Counted from the first letter of the stretch, positions 50,886 to 60,350 are shown. The stretch: DNA of 64,000 bases from Chloroflexota bacterium (GCA_022573285.1 JACZUF010000001.1:109044-173043); one strand, 5' to 3'. The notes: generated from the letters alone by a model not told the origin. Numbers and translations: made by a program.

Positions 50886-52349
50886 ATGGCGATAACAGCA
50901 GCATTCTTAATGATGGGCGGCTTCTTCATGGTCGGCCTTTACGTGGCCGGGGCATTGGGTGTTCTGTCGCTGGTCTTGATGAGTGTTTTCTCCGATGCGC
51001 CCCTATGGAACATCATGGGCAACAAAGCATGGGAGACCAACACCAACTTCATCTTGATCGCGATTCCACTCTTCCTCTTGATGGGGGAATTGATGCTGCG
51101 GAGCGGTCTGGGCGAACGGATGTACGGCGCGTTATCCCGCTGGCTGTCCTTCCTCCCCGGCGGGTTGATCCACACCAACATCGCCTCTTGCGCCGTCTTC
51201 GCCGCTTGCTCCGGTTCCAGCGTGGCAACTTCAGCCACCATCAGCCGGGTGGCCTTGCCGACCTTCCGGCAGCGGGGATACAACGAACGGCTGGTGATCG
51301 GCTCTTTGGCCGCCGGGGGCACTCTGGGCATCCTAATTCCCCCCAGCATCGGCCTGATCGTGTACGGCGTGCTCGTCGAAGAGTCCATCGGAAGGTTGTA
51401 TCTGGCGGGGTTCATCCCCGGGTTCCTCTTGGCCGCCATGATGATGGCCATGATTGTTGGCACTGCTCTCGTCTTCCCCGGTATCGCGCCCAAAGAGCAA
51501 GGCACCAGCTGGCGTCTCAAGTTAAGCGGTTCAATTCAAATAGTTCCCATCGGCATCATAATCATGGTGGTGCTGGGCTCCATCTACGCTGGCTGGGCCA
51601 CCCCCACGGAAGCGGCTGCCTTTGGTGTAAGCGGGGCGCTGGTCTTGGCGTTGATAAACAACTCGGGTCCCTCGGTCGTGGGGTGGCTGCTGCAGAAGAT
51701 GAACGGTTCTGGCTCCCAGACCGGTCTGATCGCCACCTTGCAAGAGAAGTATCCGGTCGTCGAGGGGCAGATGCGGCAGAGCATGATGGTCAACTTTGAC
51801 ATGATCAAAGACGCGGTGCTGTCTACGGTCAGAACGTCGTCGATGATCATGCTCATCATCGTCTCCGCGTTCACGCTGAGTTTCGCCTTCGCCCGGCTGG
51901 GAATATCCCATGACATTTCCCAATGGATCATCGGTATGAACTTGAGCGGCACAGAGTTGGTGATCGTGCTGGTGATCTTCTATCTGCTGCTGGGGACCTT
52001 CATGGAAAGCTTCGCCATGTTGGTCACCACGGTGCCGATCCTGGCGCCGGCCCTGGTGGCCACCGGAGTGGACCTGGTGTGGTTCGGCATCATCATGGTG
52101 ATCTTGGTGGAGGCCGCGCTCATCAGTCCGCCCGAGGGCATCAACCTGTACGTGCTCCACGGAGTGCGCCGGGATGTCGAAGCGGAGATGGCGGAGGCAT
52201 CCGGCGCAATGGAGCGGGTGGGCACCATCACGGACGTATACATCGGCGTGCTGCCCTTCATGGCGGTGATGGCGGCGATAATCGTCTTGTTGATCATCTT
52301 CCCTCAGATCGCCTTATGGCTTCCAGACCTGGTTAAGGGCGCCCGGTAA
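50886..52349 (+). CDS. dctM: TRAP transporter large permease (DctM-like)
   Basis: A 487-residue permease of the DctM/ion-transporter superfamily with about twelve membrane helices. The family stretch SGLGERMYGALSRWL, SCAVFAACSGSSVATSATI and GTLGILIPPSIGLIVYGVLVEES is intact; near the C-terminus ALISPPEGINLYVLHGV. It is longer than many DctM proteins (about 430) owing to an insertion around residues 250-300. It is the ion-coupled transport channel partner of DctQ. A strong terminator follows. Confidence 0.92.
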   Translation: MAITAAFLMMGGFFMVGLYVAGALGVLSLVLMSVFSDAPLWNIMGNKAWETNTNFILIAIPLFLLMGELMLRSGLGERMYGALSRWLSFLPGGLIHTNIASCAVFAACSGSSVATSATISRVALPTFRQRGYNERLVIGSLAAGGTLGILIPPSIGLIVYGVLVEESIGRLYLAGFIPGFLLAAMMMAMIVGTALVFPGIAPKEQGTSWRLKLSGSIQIVPIGIIIMVVLGSIYAGWATPTEAAAFGVSGALVLALINNSGPSVVGWLLQKMNGSGSQTGLIATLQEKYPVVEGQMRQSMMVNFDMIKDAVLSTVRTSSMIMLIIVSAFTLSFAFARLGISHDISQWIIGMNLSGTELVIVLVIFYLLLGTFMESFAMLVTTVPILAPALVATGVDLVWFGIIMVILVEAALISPPEGINLYVLHGVRRDVEAEMAEASGAMERVGTITDVYIGVLPFMAVMAAIIVLLIIFPQIALWLPDLVKGAR

Positions 52350-52388
52350 TGTTCCGGTAGACATTCCCGTGAGTTCACCACAAGTCAC

Positions 52389-52420
52389 AACGGGCCCGCC
52401 GATGGCGGGCCCGTTTCTTT
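52389..52420 (+). terminator. Rho-independent terminator after dctM
   Basis: AACGGGCCCGCC and GGCGGGCCCGTT pair around GAT, followed by TCTTTT. Confidence 0.9.
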
Positions 52421-52451
52421 TGGCGCTAGGGTCACGGTATTGCCGGACTAT

Positions 52452-53246
52452 CTACATGACCGACCTGACCACGCCGCCGTCCACCAAGATGGTCGAGCCG
52501 GTGGTGTAGCTGTTCTTCTCGGAGGATAGAAAGGCCACCAAGTCTCCCAGTTCCTCGGGACGTCCCAAACGGCCCACCGGGATGGTGGCCGATTGGGCCT
52601 GGAGCAGGTCCTCAACTTTTGCTCCGGTGTCTTGCGAACGGGTCTCGAAGATGTGCATCATCCGGCCGGTCAATAAATAGCCGGGCGCCACGTTGTTCAC
52701 CAAAATGTTGTCCCGGCCGACCTCGTCGGACAGGCTCTTGGCATAGGCCACCGCTCCCATGCGGGTAACGCCGGAGGTGACCAGATTGTCGATGGGCTGG
52801 AAGACCGAACTGGCCAGAATGTTGACGATCCGTCCCCAACCACCATTTTTCATGTGGGGGACCGATTCACGGCTCATGCGGATGAAGAATAAGAGAGCCA
52901 TGTCGATGGCTTGATGCCAGACCTCTTCGGTGGTGTCGGCAGCCCGGCCCGCCGGTGGGCCTCCAGAGTTGTTGACCAAGACGTCCAGACGTCCAAAGTG
53001 CTCGACCGTTCTCCGCACCAGGGTCTGGATATCTTCCAAGAGGGTAAGGTCCCCAGGCACCGTCAAGACATCGACGCCGGCCGTGTCACGGATCTCCGCG
53101 GCGGCCCGGTCCAGATCATCGGCGTTGCGGCTGCAGATAACCAGGTTGGCGCCTTCTTGGGCCAGCGAGTCGGCACAGGCCCGGCCCAACCCCTTGCTGC
53201 CGCCGCCGACAATGGCCACCCGGCCTCTAAGTCCCAGGTCCATCAC
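52452..53246 (-). CDS. Short-chain dehydrogenase/reductase family protein
   Basis: A 264-residue SDR. The cofactor loop is VGGGSKGLGRA, with NNSGGP and the catalytic-region Ser in ILASSVFQ. The canonical Tyr-x-x-x-Lys is not present: the segment is SGVTRMGAVAYAKSL, which has Arg in the usual place as in a branch of SDRs similar to 3-oxoacyl-ACP reductases. Activity may therefore be altered; the Lys is kept. The C-terminus STILVDGGVVRSVM is standard. Convergent with dctM. Substrate unknown. Confidence 0.85.
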   Translation of the reverse strand: MMDLGLRGRVAIVGGGSKGLGRACADSLAQEGANLVICSRNADDLDRAAAEIRDTAGVDVLTVPGDLTLLEDIQTLVRRTVEHFGRLDVLVNNSGGPPAGRAADTTEEVWHQAIDMALLFFIRMSRESVPHMKNGGWGRIVNILASSVFQPIDNLVTSGVTRMGAVAYAKSLSDEVGRDNILVNNVAPGYLLTGRMMHIFETRSQDTGAKVEDLLQAQSATIPVGRLGRPEELGDLVAFLSSEKNSYTTGSTILVDGGVVRSVM

Positions 53247-53451
53247 AACCTCCAGGTCGAGAGTGTCAACATGCTACCAACCGGGCCCGGCAGTGGCAAC
53301 CGGCGGCGGGGGCCCGCCCGTTGGGTCTCCCTTGACACCCGTAGACGCCTGACTTATGCTGGCGCAAGCCTCAAAACGGGCGCGTCCAGACCGCCTGGTC
53401 TACGCCTGCCCGTCTATCCCTGGGCCCCCTATTTCAGAGCATGGTGAGAGC

Positions 53452-54294
53452 GTGAGCAACATAGACCGGATACTGGAAGGCGCCCTGGATATCCACGTGC
53501 ACTTTGGCCCCGACCCCAAGGTCGAACGAAGGGCCGGCGCCGTGGAAATCGCCTTGCAGGCCCGGGAGATGGGTATGCAGGGAATCGTGTTGAAAAGCCA
53601 CGAATATCCCACCCACCCTGTGGCGGCCACCACCAGCGAATTGGTGCCGGACGTTACCATACTCGGCGGCATCGCTCTGGACGTGGAGGTGGGCGGCCTC
53701 AACGTCCACGCGGTGAAAGCCACGGCCAACATGGGGGGCCGGATCGTCTGGATGCCGACCTATTCGGCCAAGGCCGACCGGGAATCAAAGGGGCTGGACG
53801 GCGGCATCTCACTTCTGGACAAGTCCGGGGCCCTGGTGCCGGAGGTCCATTCTATCCTCGAGTTGATCAAGTCCCACGACATGGTGCTGGCGACGGGCCA
53901 CATCTCCACCGCCGAGAGCATGGCCTTGGTGGCGGAGGCCCGCAACATGGGCATCCAAAGGGTCGTGGTCACCCACGGCACCACCATGGCGTTCTGGACG
54001 GGGATGACCGTTGAGGACATGAAAGCCCTGGCCGGGATGGGAGCGTTCATCGAGCACTGCCTGCACGTGGTGATGCCGACCACCCACCGCCTGGACCCCA
54101 AAGAATTGGCCCAGACCATCTTAGCCATCGGTCCCGAGAAATGTATCCTAAGCACCGACTTCGGACAGGACTTTCATCCGATGCCGGCCGAGGGGATGCG
54201 CATGGGCATCGCCACCTTGCTCCGCTCCGGCCTAGAAGAGGTGGAAGTGGGCATGTTGGTGAAGGACAACCCTTCCCGTCTCATGGGGACCTAA
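53452..54294 (+). CDS. Metal-dependent hydrolase-like protein (amidohydrolase-type, DUF6282-like)
   Basis: A 280-residue TIM-barrel protein. GALDIHVHFGPD supplies the HxH metal motif near residues 14-16; ATGHISTAESMALV and VTHGTTMAF give further His ligands, and STDFGQDFHP the terminal Asp/His. It fits the uncharacterised amidohydrolase-like family often annotated DUF6282. GTG 53452 follows GGTGAGAGC and starts at the family boundary; 32 residues encoded upstream in the same frame are excluded. It is divergent from the SDR gene and could belong to the same catabolic route as the TRAP permease, which is inference. Confidence 0.78.
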   Translation: MSNIDRILEGALDIHVHFGPDPKVERRAGAVEIALQAREMGMQGIVLKSHEYPTHPVAATTSELVPDVTILGGIALDVEVGGLNVHAVKATANMGGRIVWMPTYSAKADRESKGLDGGISLLDKSGALVPEVHSILELIKSHDMVLATGHISTAESMALVAEARNMGIQRVVVTHGTTMAFWTGMTVEDMKALAGMGAFIEHCLHVVMPTTHRLDPKELAQTILAIGPEKCILSTDFGQDFHPMPAEGMRMGIATLLRSGLEEVEVGMLVKDNPSRLMGT

Positions 54295-54322
54295 CCGAAA
54301 CCCAGTTCCCTCGGAGTACGGG

Positions 54323-55843
54323 TTAGAGAGTTTTATCCTGGCCCTGGCTGAACCTCACCCACAGGACTTGTTCACCGGCCTCTGCGTTTACCTTGGCCCA
54401 GTCCGCGATTCGGTGACCCACCACCCAGGCGATCCCCCTTGCGCTCTCCAATAAAGGCACCCTTGCCCGCCAGTGGCGGGGCACCCGCAGGTCGGTGAAC
54501 AGGTCCTGCAATTTCTTCTGCCCCCGCATCCCCAAGGGTTGTATCCGGTCGCCGGGCCGCCACGCCCGCACGGTCACTTCGTCCGTTTCTCCGTCCCCCA
54601 GGGCCCTCCGGTCCAGACAAGCCGTCCATTCGTCACCAGACCCGGCTCCAGACCATGAAGGCCCCTCCGCGGCCATACCAACCTGCATCGTAATTAGCCA
54701 GGGGCCGGCCGACACGATGATCTCAACACCGGGTTCAACCGGCAGTAGGACGGGGTGTTCGCCATCAAGCTCCGGATAGGGGCAGTCTGCTTGTCTATTT
54801 CGGGTCAGCACCAACTCCCCATATTCTTGCCGCAGTATCACCCCTCCCGGCAGCTCCAGGACCCGGCCGCCCCGTTGACCCAGAGCCAGGCCCTCCATCG
54901 CCACCAGATGGCTCTCCCTAAGCCGGGTGGCGTCCCCCGTCACCAGGATGTAGCCCCGGCGCAGGGCGAGGCGTTGCAGCAACGGATGGAGGGCCGCCAT
55001 CGCCGGCCTGGCGTAGCGCACCTCTTCACTTAAATTTTCGCCCACGTCCGGTGAATGCTCGACCACATCCGGCCATACACGGTCCAGCTCCCGCTCCACA
55101 AAGTCCAGTTCTTCGGCGGCGGTGCGGGCCAAGCGGACCAGGGCGTTTCGCACCTGGGGGTTGTAGTCCTGAACCAACCGGGGCATCAGGTCGTGGCGGA
55201 TTTTGTTGCGGGTGAACCGCCAAAGGTAGTTGCCGCTGTCCTCCCGGTAGGTGCGCCCAATCTCGCGGCAGTATTCCACGGTCTGGTCCTTGGTTACGTC
55301 CAACAGGGGCCGAAACAGCTGCAGGCCTCCGGCATTGGCCGGCCAGGGCCACGCTGACACCTCACCCATGCCGCGGAGGCCGTAGAGGCCGGCGCCGCGG
55401 AGGACGTGGAGCATCACCGTCTCCGCCAAGTCATCGGCGGTGTGGCCCACTGTCACCGCCCTGGCTCCGGCGTCCTTGGCGACCCGGGCCATGAAGGCGT
55501 ACCGCATCTCTCGGGCGCCCTGTTCAAAAGAAGAGATGCCGCGCTTTCTCTGGTACTCGTGGGGGTCCTCTTTGGCCACGGTGACCGGGAGTCCCAGTTC
55601 CTTGGAGACCTCGGCCACGAACGCGGCGTCGTCTTCGGCTTCTTGACCCCGGAAGTTGTGGTTCAGGTGGGCAACATGGAGGGACAGGCCATGGGCTTCT
55701 CTGAGCCGGTCCAGGGCGTAGAGCAGGGCCGAGGAGTCGGGGCCGCCGGACGCGCCGACGACCAGGGTTACGCCGGTGTTCGAGTAGCCGGCCCTTTGCA
55801 GGGCGGCCGCCACCTTGCGCTCCAGTCCGGCGGCGTTGGCCAC
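54323..55843 (-). CDS. tilS: tRNA(Ile)-lysidine synthetase
   Basis: A 506-residue TilS that converts the wobble C of tRNA-Ile(CAU) to lysidine with ATP and lysine. The N-type ATP pyrophosphatase loop is VVGASGGPDSSALL (SGGPDS 32-37); HLNHNFRG, GHTADDLAET and RPLLDVTKDQTVEYCREIG follow. The C-terminal TilS_C domain (GDRIQPLGMRGQKKLQDLFTD) is present. Stop and the next gene's start are 12 bases apart on the same strand as the histidine phosphatase, suggesting co-transcription. Confidence 0.94.
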   Translation of the reverse strand: MANAAGLERKVAAALQRAGYSNTGVTLVVGASGGPDSSALLYALDRLREAHGLSLHVAHLNHNFRGQEAEDDAAFVAEVSKELGLPVTVAKEDPHEYQRKRGISSFEQGAREMRYAFMARVAKDAGARAVTVGHTADDLAETVMLHVLRGAGLYGLRGMGEVSAWPWPANAGGLQLFRPLLDVTKDQTVEYCREIGRTYREDSGNYLWRFTRNKIRHDLMPRLVQDYNPQVRNALVRLARTAAEELDFVERELDRVWPDVVEHSPDVGENLSEEVRYARPAMAALHPLLQRLALRRGYILVTGDATRLRESHLVAMEGLALGQRGGRVLELPGGVILRQEYGELVLTRNRQADCPYPELDGEHPVLLPVEPGVEIIVSAGPWLITMQVGMAAEGPSWSGAGSGDEWTACLDRRALGDGETDEVTVRAWRPGDRIQPLGMRGQKKLQDLFTDLRVPRHWRARVPLLESARGIAWVVGHRIADWAKVNAEAGEQVLWVRFSQGQDKTL

Positions 55844-55855
55844 GATAGTCTCCGG

Positions 55856-56473
55856 CTACCGGTTTTCTGGGGACAGGTGGCCGGTGAAGTTATACGAAGT
55901 GAGCCGGCGGCCCCGGTCATCGCTGTCGAAGGTGCATACCGAAGCCAGACTCAATGACATGCGGTGGAAGTTCTCCAATGGCACTCCCAATAGCTCGCCG
56001 ACGATGGAGCGGATGGCGAAGTTGTGGGAGACGACCACCACCGCCTCGTCCCCGGAGTGTTTCTGTTCGATATCCAAGATGGCCTGCCACGCCCGCTCGC
56101 GAAGCTGGGCCAAGGATTCCCCGTTGGGCATGGACACCTTCGCAGGGCGCGAGCGCCAGGCGGAAAATACCTCGGGCCATCCCAGGCGCATCTCTTCTCC
56201 GGTTACCCCTTCCAGATCGCCCAGACTGAGCTCTTTCAGACCCGGCTGTTTCGACACCGGCACCGGAGTTACCTTGGCGATTTCCTCGGCCACCTGGACG
56301 GTCCGGACCAGGGGACTGGTGTAGATGGCGGAGTGGCCCCATTCGGCGGCGGCTTTGGCCGTCTCCTTAGCCTGGGCCAGACCACGCTCGTTCAGATTGA
56401 TATCTTCGTGGCCCTGGAATCTGCCCAGCTTATTCCACTCGGTCTCGCCGTGGCGCACCAGAAAGAACTTCAC
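55856..56473 (-). CDS. Histidine phosphatase family protein
   Basis: A 205-residue phosphoglycerate-mutase-like phosphatase. The catalytic motif is VRHGETEWN with His8; a second His is in VVVSHNFAIRS (about 150), and the Arg in TSPLVRTVQVAEEI is conserved. Members dephosphorylate sugars, cobalamin precursors or other small molecules; the substrate cannot be told. The start overlaps the last base of the CorC-like gene's stop. Confidence 0.9.
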   Translation of the reverse strand: MKFFLVRHGETEWNKLGRFQGHEDINLNERGLAQAKETAKAAAEWGHSAIYTSPLVRTVQVAEEIAKVTPVPVSKQPGLKELSLGDLEGVTGEEMRLGWPEVFSAWRSRPAKVSMPNGESLAQLRERAWQAILDIEQKHSGDEAVVVVSHNFAIRSIVGELLGVPLENFHRMSLSLASVCTFDSDDRGRRLTSYNFTGHLSPENR

Positions 56474-57765
56474 TAGTCCGCCTCGGTCCGCCCCGTCCCG
56501 GTCTCCGTATGGATTCGCCGCAACTCCACTTCCTCGATCTTGACCCGTTCCATAACCTTGATGGTGATGCGCAGGTCGCCGAATTCCATTACGTCCCCGA
56601 CCTCGGGGATGCTGCCCAACCGGTCCAGGATGAACCCGGCCAGGGTCTGGTAGTCTCCCTCAGGTATCCCCAGTCCCAGTTCTTCGTTGATGTCTGAGAT
56701 GGCCATTCCGGCGTCCATGCGGAAAGCGTCACGGCCGAGGACTGTAACCGCTTCCTCCGGGGCCGAGCCCTCTTCTCCCACCTGACCGACGATTACAGCC
56801 ATCATCTGTTTCAGGGTCGCCAGCCCGGCGATGCCGCCGAATTCGTCCACGGTGAGCACCACGCCGTGACCGCCTTCCCGCATCACGTCGAACGTCTCGC
56901 TGACGCTCTTGGTCTCGGGAACGAAGAAAGCGGGCCTGAGCTGTCCGGTCACGCTAGCGTCTAAGTCCTTCTGGAATCCGTGCATGGCGGCCAGTACGTC
57001 CTTCACCGAGAGGATGCCCACCACGTTCTCCATGGACCCATCGTACACGGGGAACCGGGTATGGGTGTGCTCGGAGTAGATGGCCAGAAAATCCTCCAGG
57101 CTGTCGCCCTGCTCGATCCATACGATCTCCGGCCTTGGCGTCATGATCTCCCGCATCTGGCGGTCGCCAAAGCGGAACACCTTCTCCAAGAGTGCGGCTT
57201 CCCCAGCATCCACGGCGCCGGTCTGGGCCCCGGCGGCGATCATCATGCGGATCTCCTCCTCGCCTATCTGGGGCGTTACGGCGGAAATGCCAAGGGCCCG
57301 GTTGGTCAGGGTGCTGAAAAGCTGGAGCAGGCTCACCACGGGAGAAAGGGCCAGTTCCACCAGCCGGACGGGCCGGGAAACGGCGAACGCGACGCGCTCG
57401 GAGCGGCGCCAGGCAATGTTCTTGGGCACGGTCTCGCCAAATAACAGTAGGATTGTGGTCACGCCGGCGGTGGCGGCCAAGACGGCCAGAGACTTGTTGG
57501 TGATCAGGTTCAAGGCGAGTACCGTGGCCAGGGCCGCGGCCGCGGTGTTCACCAGGTTGTTGCCCAACAGCACGGTGGCCAAGAAACGCTCGGGGCGCTG
57601 GATGATGTGGGAGACCCGGTCCGCGCCGGGCCGGCCGCTGCGGACCAGGTGCATGAGGCGCGCCCTGGGGAGGGCGATAAATGCGGTTTCAGATGCGGAG
57701 AAGAATCCCGATAGGCCTAGACATACAACCAATAATGCTAATCGCCACGAATCACCGGCATCCAT
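56473..57765 (-). CDS. CNNM/CorC-type hemolysin-family transporter protein
   Basis: A 430-residue membrane protein. A DUF21 (CNNM) domain with about four helices covers 1-200 (SGFFSASETAFIALPRARL); a pair of CBS domains follows from IMTPRPEIVWIEQ; the CorC_HlyC domain ends it (TLAGFILDRLGSIPEVGDV). Members are implicated in Mg2+ or other cation efflux and are often encoded near ybeY or era; here they precede tilS/histidine phosphatase. It shares one base with the phosphatase ATG, consistent with an operon. Confidence 0.9.
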   Translation of the reverse strand: MDAGDSWRLALLVVCLGLSGFFSASETAFIALPRARLMHLVRSGRPGADRVSHIIQRPERFLATVLLGNNLVNTAAAALATVLALNLITNKSLAVLAATAGVTTILLLFGETVPKNIAWRRSERVAFAVSRPVRLVELALSPVVSLLQLFSTLTNRALGISAVTPQIGEEEIRMMIAAGAQTGAVDAGEAALLEKVFRFGDRQMREIMTPRPEIVWIEQGDSLEDFLAIYSEHTHTRFPVYDGSMENVVGILSVKDVLAAMHGFQKDLDASVTGQLRPAFFVPETKSVSETFDVMREGGHGVVLTVDEFGGIAGLATLKQMMAVIVGQVGEEGSAPEEAVTVLGRDAFRMDAGMAISDINEELGLGIPEGDYQTLAGFILDRLGSIPEVGDVMEFGDLRITIKVMERVKIEEVELRRIHTETGTGRTEAD

Positions 57766-57949
57766 AAACGGAAGCCACCTCCCAAGGCCACGAAGAGTCG
57801 CCCCTTGGCAATATCGGGCCCGTTTACGATGATAGCATCGGGCGTAAATTAGTGTAAAGTTGGACTGAGACCGGCCGTCTCACGGCCCTTCACGCATCGG
57901 ATACAACCGTGATATTCCTCAGACACGACCCGGAGACAAAATAAAATCC

Positions 57950-58987
57950 GTGGCAATAAAGATACTGGGCATCGAGACCTCATGTGACGAGACCGCGGCG
58001 GGAGTGGTCGAGGACGGCCGCACCCTCCTCTCCAACGTCATATCGTCCCAGGCAGACCTGCACTCGGTTTACGGCGGCGTGGTGCCCGAGATCGCGTCCC
58101 GGCAGCACGTCCGAGACCTGGTTCCCGTTTTGGAACAGGCGGCGGCAAACTCGGGGTTTGGTCTTGAAGACATGGACGCGATAGCCGTAACCTTCGGGCC
58201 GGGGTTGGCCGGGTCTTTGATCACCGGGGTGAACGCCGCCAAGGCCATCGCCTATTCCCTGGGAATCCCGTTGCTCGGCGTGAACCACCTGGAAGGACAC
58301 ATCTACGCCTCCTGGCTCGCCCAGGGGGACCTGGAAAACGACCCCGGCTTCCCGTTGGCCTGCCTGGTGGCATCCGGGGGCCACACCGACCTCCTATTGA
58401 TGGAGGGACACGGTAGATACAAGTTGGTGGGGCGCACCCGGGACGACGCCGCAGGTGAAGCCTTCGATAAGGCCGCCCGCATCCTGGGGTTGGGATTCCC
58501 CGGCGGCCCGGAGATACAACGGGTCTCCGTGGGGGCCACGGGCGAGGAGAAACTGCCCAGGGCTTGGATGAAAGACACCTTGGATTTCAGTTTCAGCGGT
58601 CTCAAGACCGCCCTGCTGCACCTGGCCCAAGACCGGGGGATCTATCCCTCTCCGGAAGACGGCGTGGACCAAGCGCGCCAAACGCATCTAGTCCGTGAGT
58701 TGGCGGCGGCGTTCCAGGAATCGGTGGTGGACGTCATCTCGTCCAAGCTGGTGACAATGGCTGCCAAGTACCGGGTCAAGGGCTTGGTATTGGGCGGCGG
58801 CGTGACGGCCAATGCGCGGCTGCGCGAGGAGATTGTCCGGCGCTCGCCCTTGCCGGTGATCATCCCGCCGCCGGTCCTGTGCACCGATAACGGCGCGATG
58901 ATCGCGGCCTGCGGCTACTTCCAGTACCAAAGGGGTGAGGAGTCGGCCTTGGACATCGACGTGGACCCTGGTTTGCCCCTGGGGTAG
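57950..58987 (+). CDS. tsaD: tRNA N6-adenosine threonylcarbamoyltransferase TsaD
   Basis: A 345-residue ASKHA-fold protein that transfers threonylcarbamoyl to A37 of tRNAs reading ANN codons. Metal ligands are His113 and His117 in NHLEGHIYA; IETSCDETAAGVV begins the protein, and GASGGHTDL-like ASGGHTDLLL, GGGVTANARLRE and CTDNGAMIA complete the set. GTG 57950 is used; an ATG is not available near the family start. It is divergent from the CorC-like gene. TsaB/TsaE partners are not in the window. Confidence 0.95.
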   Translation: MAIKILGIETSCDETAAGVVEDGRTLLSNVISSQADLHSVYGGVVPEIASRQHVRDLVPVLEQAAANSGFGLEDMDAIAVTFGPGLAGSLITGVNAAKAIAYSLGIPLLGVNHLEGHIYASWLAQGDLENDPGFPLACLVASGGHTDLLLMEGHGRYKLVGRTRDDAAGEAFDKAARILGLGFPGGPEIQRVSVGATGEEKLPRAWMKDTLDFSFSGLKTALLHLAQDRGIYPSPEDGVDQARQTHLVRELAAAFQESVVDVISSKLVTMAAKYRVKGLVLGGGVTANARLREEIVRRSPLPVIIPPPVLCTDNGAMIAACGYFQYQRGEESALDIDVDPGLPLG

Positions 58988-59023
58988 TCGCCTGGGCTAG
59001 TTACCTGGGTAGAAACCCGGCGT

Positions 59024-59842
59024 CTACTTCACACCCAAGCTGGAATAGCCCAGGATGAACTGCCGGGCGGCGAAGGTTGCATTCACCACCTGGAAGATCT
59101 GGTCCTCGGCGGTCTTTCCTCTGAATGGGAACGTAACCTTCACGCCGTCCCCTTGGAAAGTCACCTCGCCGTCGGGCCTGCCGAAGTAGAATTGGGCTAT
59201 CACACCGACCCCCGTCAGGATGCCCAATAAGACCAGAAAGGCCATCAGGTCCATGCGGATGACCGGTATCGAGGGCCCGTCTACCTGGCCAGTCAACCAG
59301 TAGGCCAGCAACACGTAGAAAAAGACGCCGGCCATAACCATCAGGCCGCCCTGGAGCAAAGTGCCCTTGCTGCGCCGTCCCGCGTTAACCGCCACGGCCT
59401 TGACCTCCTCCACCGGCATCAGAACGGTCTCTCTCAAGCCGTCCCTCTGCCCGAAGGCGATGAGCCTTCGGTTGGTCAGCACCAGCATCCGGCCCTCTTC
59501 CAGGGGATGTGGAATTAGGCCCTTCTCAGGGCAAAAGGTGTGGGTCACCGTCTCGCCGGATAGTAGACTCACTTTGCGGATCGTTGTTGCGGGACCGGGT
59601 GCTCCAGCGTCGCTTGGGAGGCGGACGTAGGCCGTTGCCCGCACGCCGGCCGCATCATGGACCAGAGTTTTTAAGCCCCCGTGCAGGCCTTGATACAATC
59701 CCTGGTGTAGGCTTTGGTTCAGGCCACGCGACAGGCCCACCGGTTTTCCGGGCCGGCGTACCGCTTGGTTCTTGGACTTTTTTGGTTGCCGCCGGATGGG
59801 CGGAAACTTGGGCGGACTAGCGTGCAAATATCGCTCCTTCAA
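59024..59842 (-). CDS. Membrane protein of unknown function with repeat-rich N-terminus
   Basis: A 272-residue protein. The first 45 residues are basic and Pro-rich; residues 39-57 contain a short tandem pattern (GLNQSLHQGLYQGLHGGL). A PH-like soluble part (GRMLVLTNRRLIAFG, VLMPVEEVKAVAV) precedes two membrane helices (about 163-188 and 205-230) and another soluble segment (VTFQGDGVKVTFPFRGKTAEDQ). The pattern of PH-like followed by two helices recalls bacterial PH-domain membrane proteins. No specific function can be given. The gene ends 37 bases from tsaD, convergent. Confidence 0.7.
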   Translation of the reverse strand: MKERYLHASPPKFPPIRRQPKKSKNQAVRRPGKPVGLSRGLNQSLHQGLYQGLHGGLKTLVHDAAGVRATAYVRLPSDAGAPGPATTIRKVSLLSGETVTHTFCPEKGLIPHPLEEGRMLVLTNRRLIAFGQRDGLRETVLMPVEEVKAVAVNAGRRSKGTLLQGGLMVMAGVFFYVLLAYWLTGQVDGPSIPVIRMDLMAFLVLLGILTGVGVIAQFYFGRPDGEVTFQGDGVKVTFPFRGKTAEDQIFQVVNATFAARQFILGYSSLGVK

Positions 59843-59946
59843 AATGCCATACTATCATAGGGCGGAGGCCCGCTAACACGTAAAACAAGGCGGTAATGGC
59901 CGCCGGACGGTTGGTCAAGCCAAGCTCCCACGCCAGGCTTCGTATA

Positions 59947-59975
59947 TTGACACTGCTGGGCCCGTTTGGTAATCT
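59947..59975 (+). promoter_or_regulatory. Sigma-70 promoter of the second T-box leader
   Basis: TTGACA (59947-59952), 17-base spacer, TAATCT (59970-59975), just before the T-box Stem I. Confidence 0.8.
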
Positions 59976-59989
59976 TTATTATCAAAGGC

Positions 59990-60266
59990 TGTGATGGAGA
60001 CGAGTAGGCAGGGGTAGGCGCCTAGCGAGCCTGGTACGGTGAAAGCAGGCGCGCCGAAGCTGACCGAAAATCCCTCCGGAGCCGCCAGTTGAAACCCCTC
60101 TGAAGATGAGAGAGGGCAAGTAGACCAGGCCGGGGTTCGTACCCCCGTTAAGAACGACGGGACATGTTGGTGTCCTGCTAGAGAGGTCCCGATAAAATCG
60201 GGATAATTAGGGTGGTACCGCGGGAATATAACGTCCCGTCCCTATGTGGGATGGGGCTTTTTTATT
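59990..60266 (+). ncRNA. T-box leader, likely Ile-responsive, upstream of the second ilvB
   Basis: Stem I contains GAGACGAGTAGGC, AGCGAGCCTGG and GGTGAAAGCAGG. The specifier loop reads CCGAAAATCCCTCCGGAGC; aligned to the first leader, ATC at 60070-60072 takes the codon position (Ile). A Stem III hairpin (TCCCGAT/ATCGGGA) precedes the T-box core AGGGTGGTACCGCGG (60209-60223). The terminator is CCCGTCCC/GGGATGGG (60235-60255) with a GC then seven-T stretch. Uncharged tRNA-Ile should allow transcription of ilvB2 and the downstream small gene. The stem pattern is clear; the specifier choice is an inference. Confidence 0.9.
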
Positions 60267-60350
60267 GTCCCAATGCGGCTCTCCCGGCGCCTTTCTCTGC
60301 AGGAGAAAGCCCTGCCATCTTTCGAAGCTGGGGAGGCTGCGGAGGCTACA

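Noticed and set aside
59510..59820. Plus-strand open frames opposite the 59024 membrane protein gene
   Set aside because: They are antisense shadows; the minus frame has membrane segments and a PH-like pattern.
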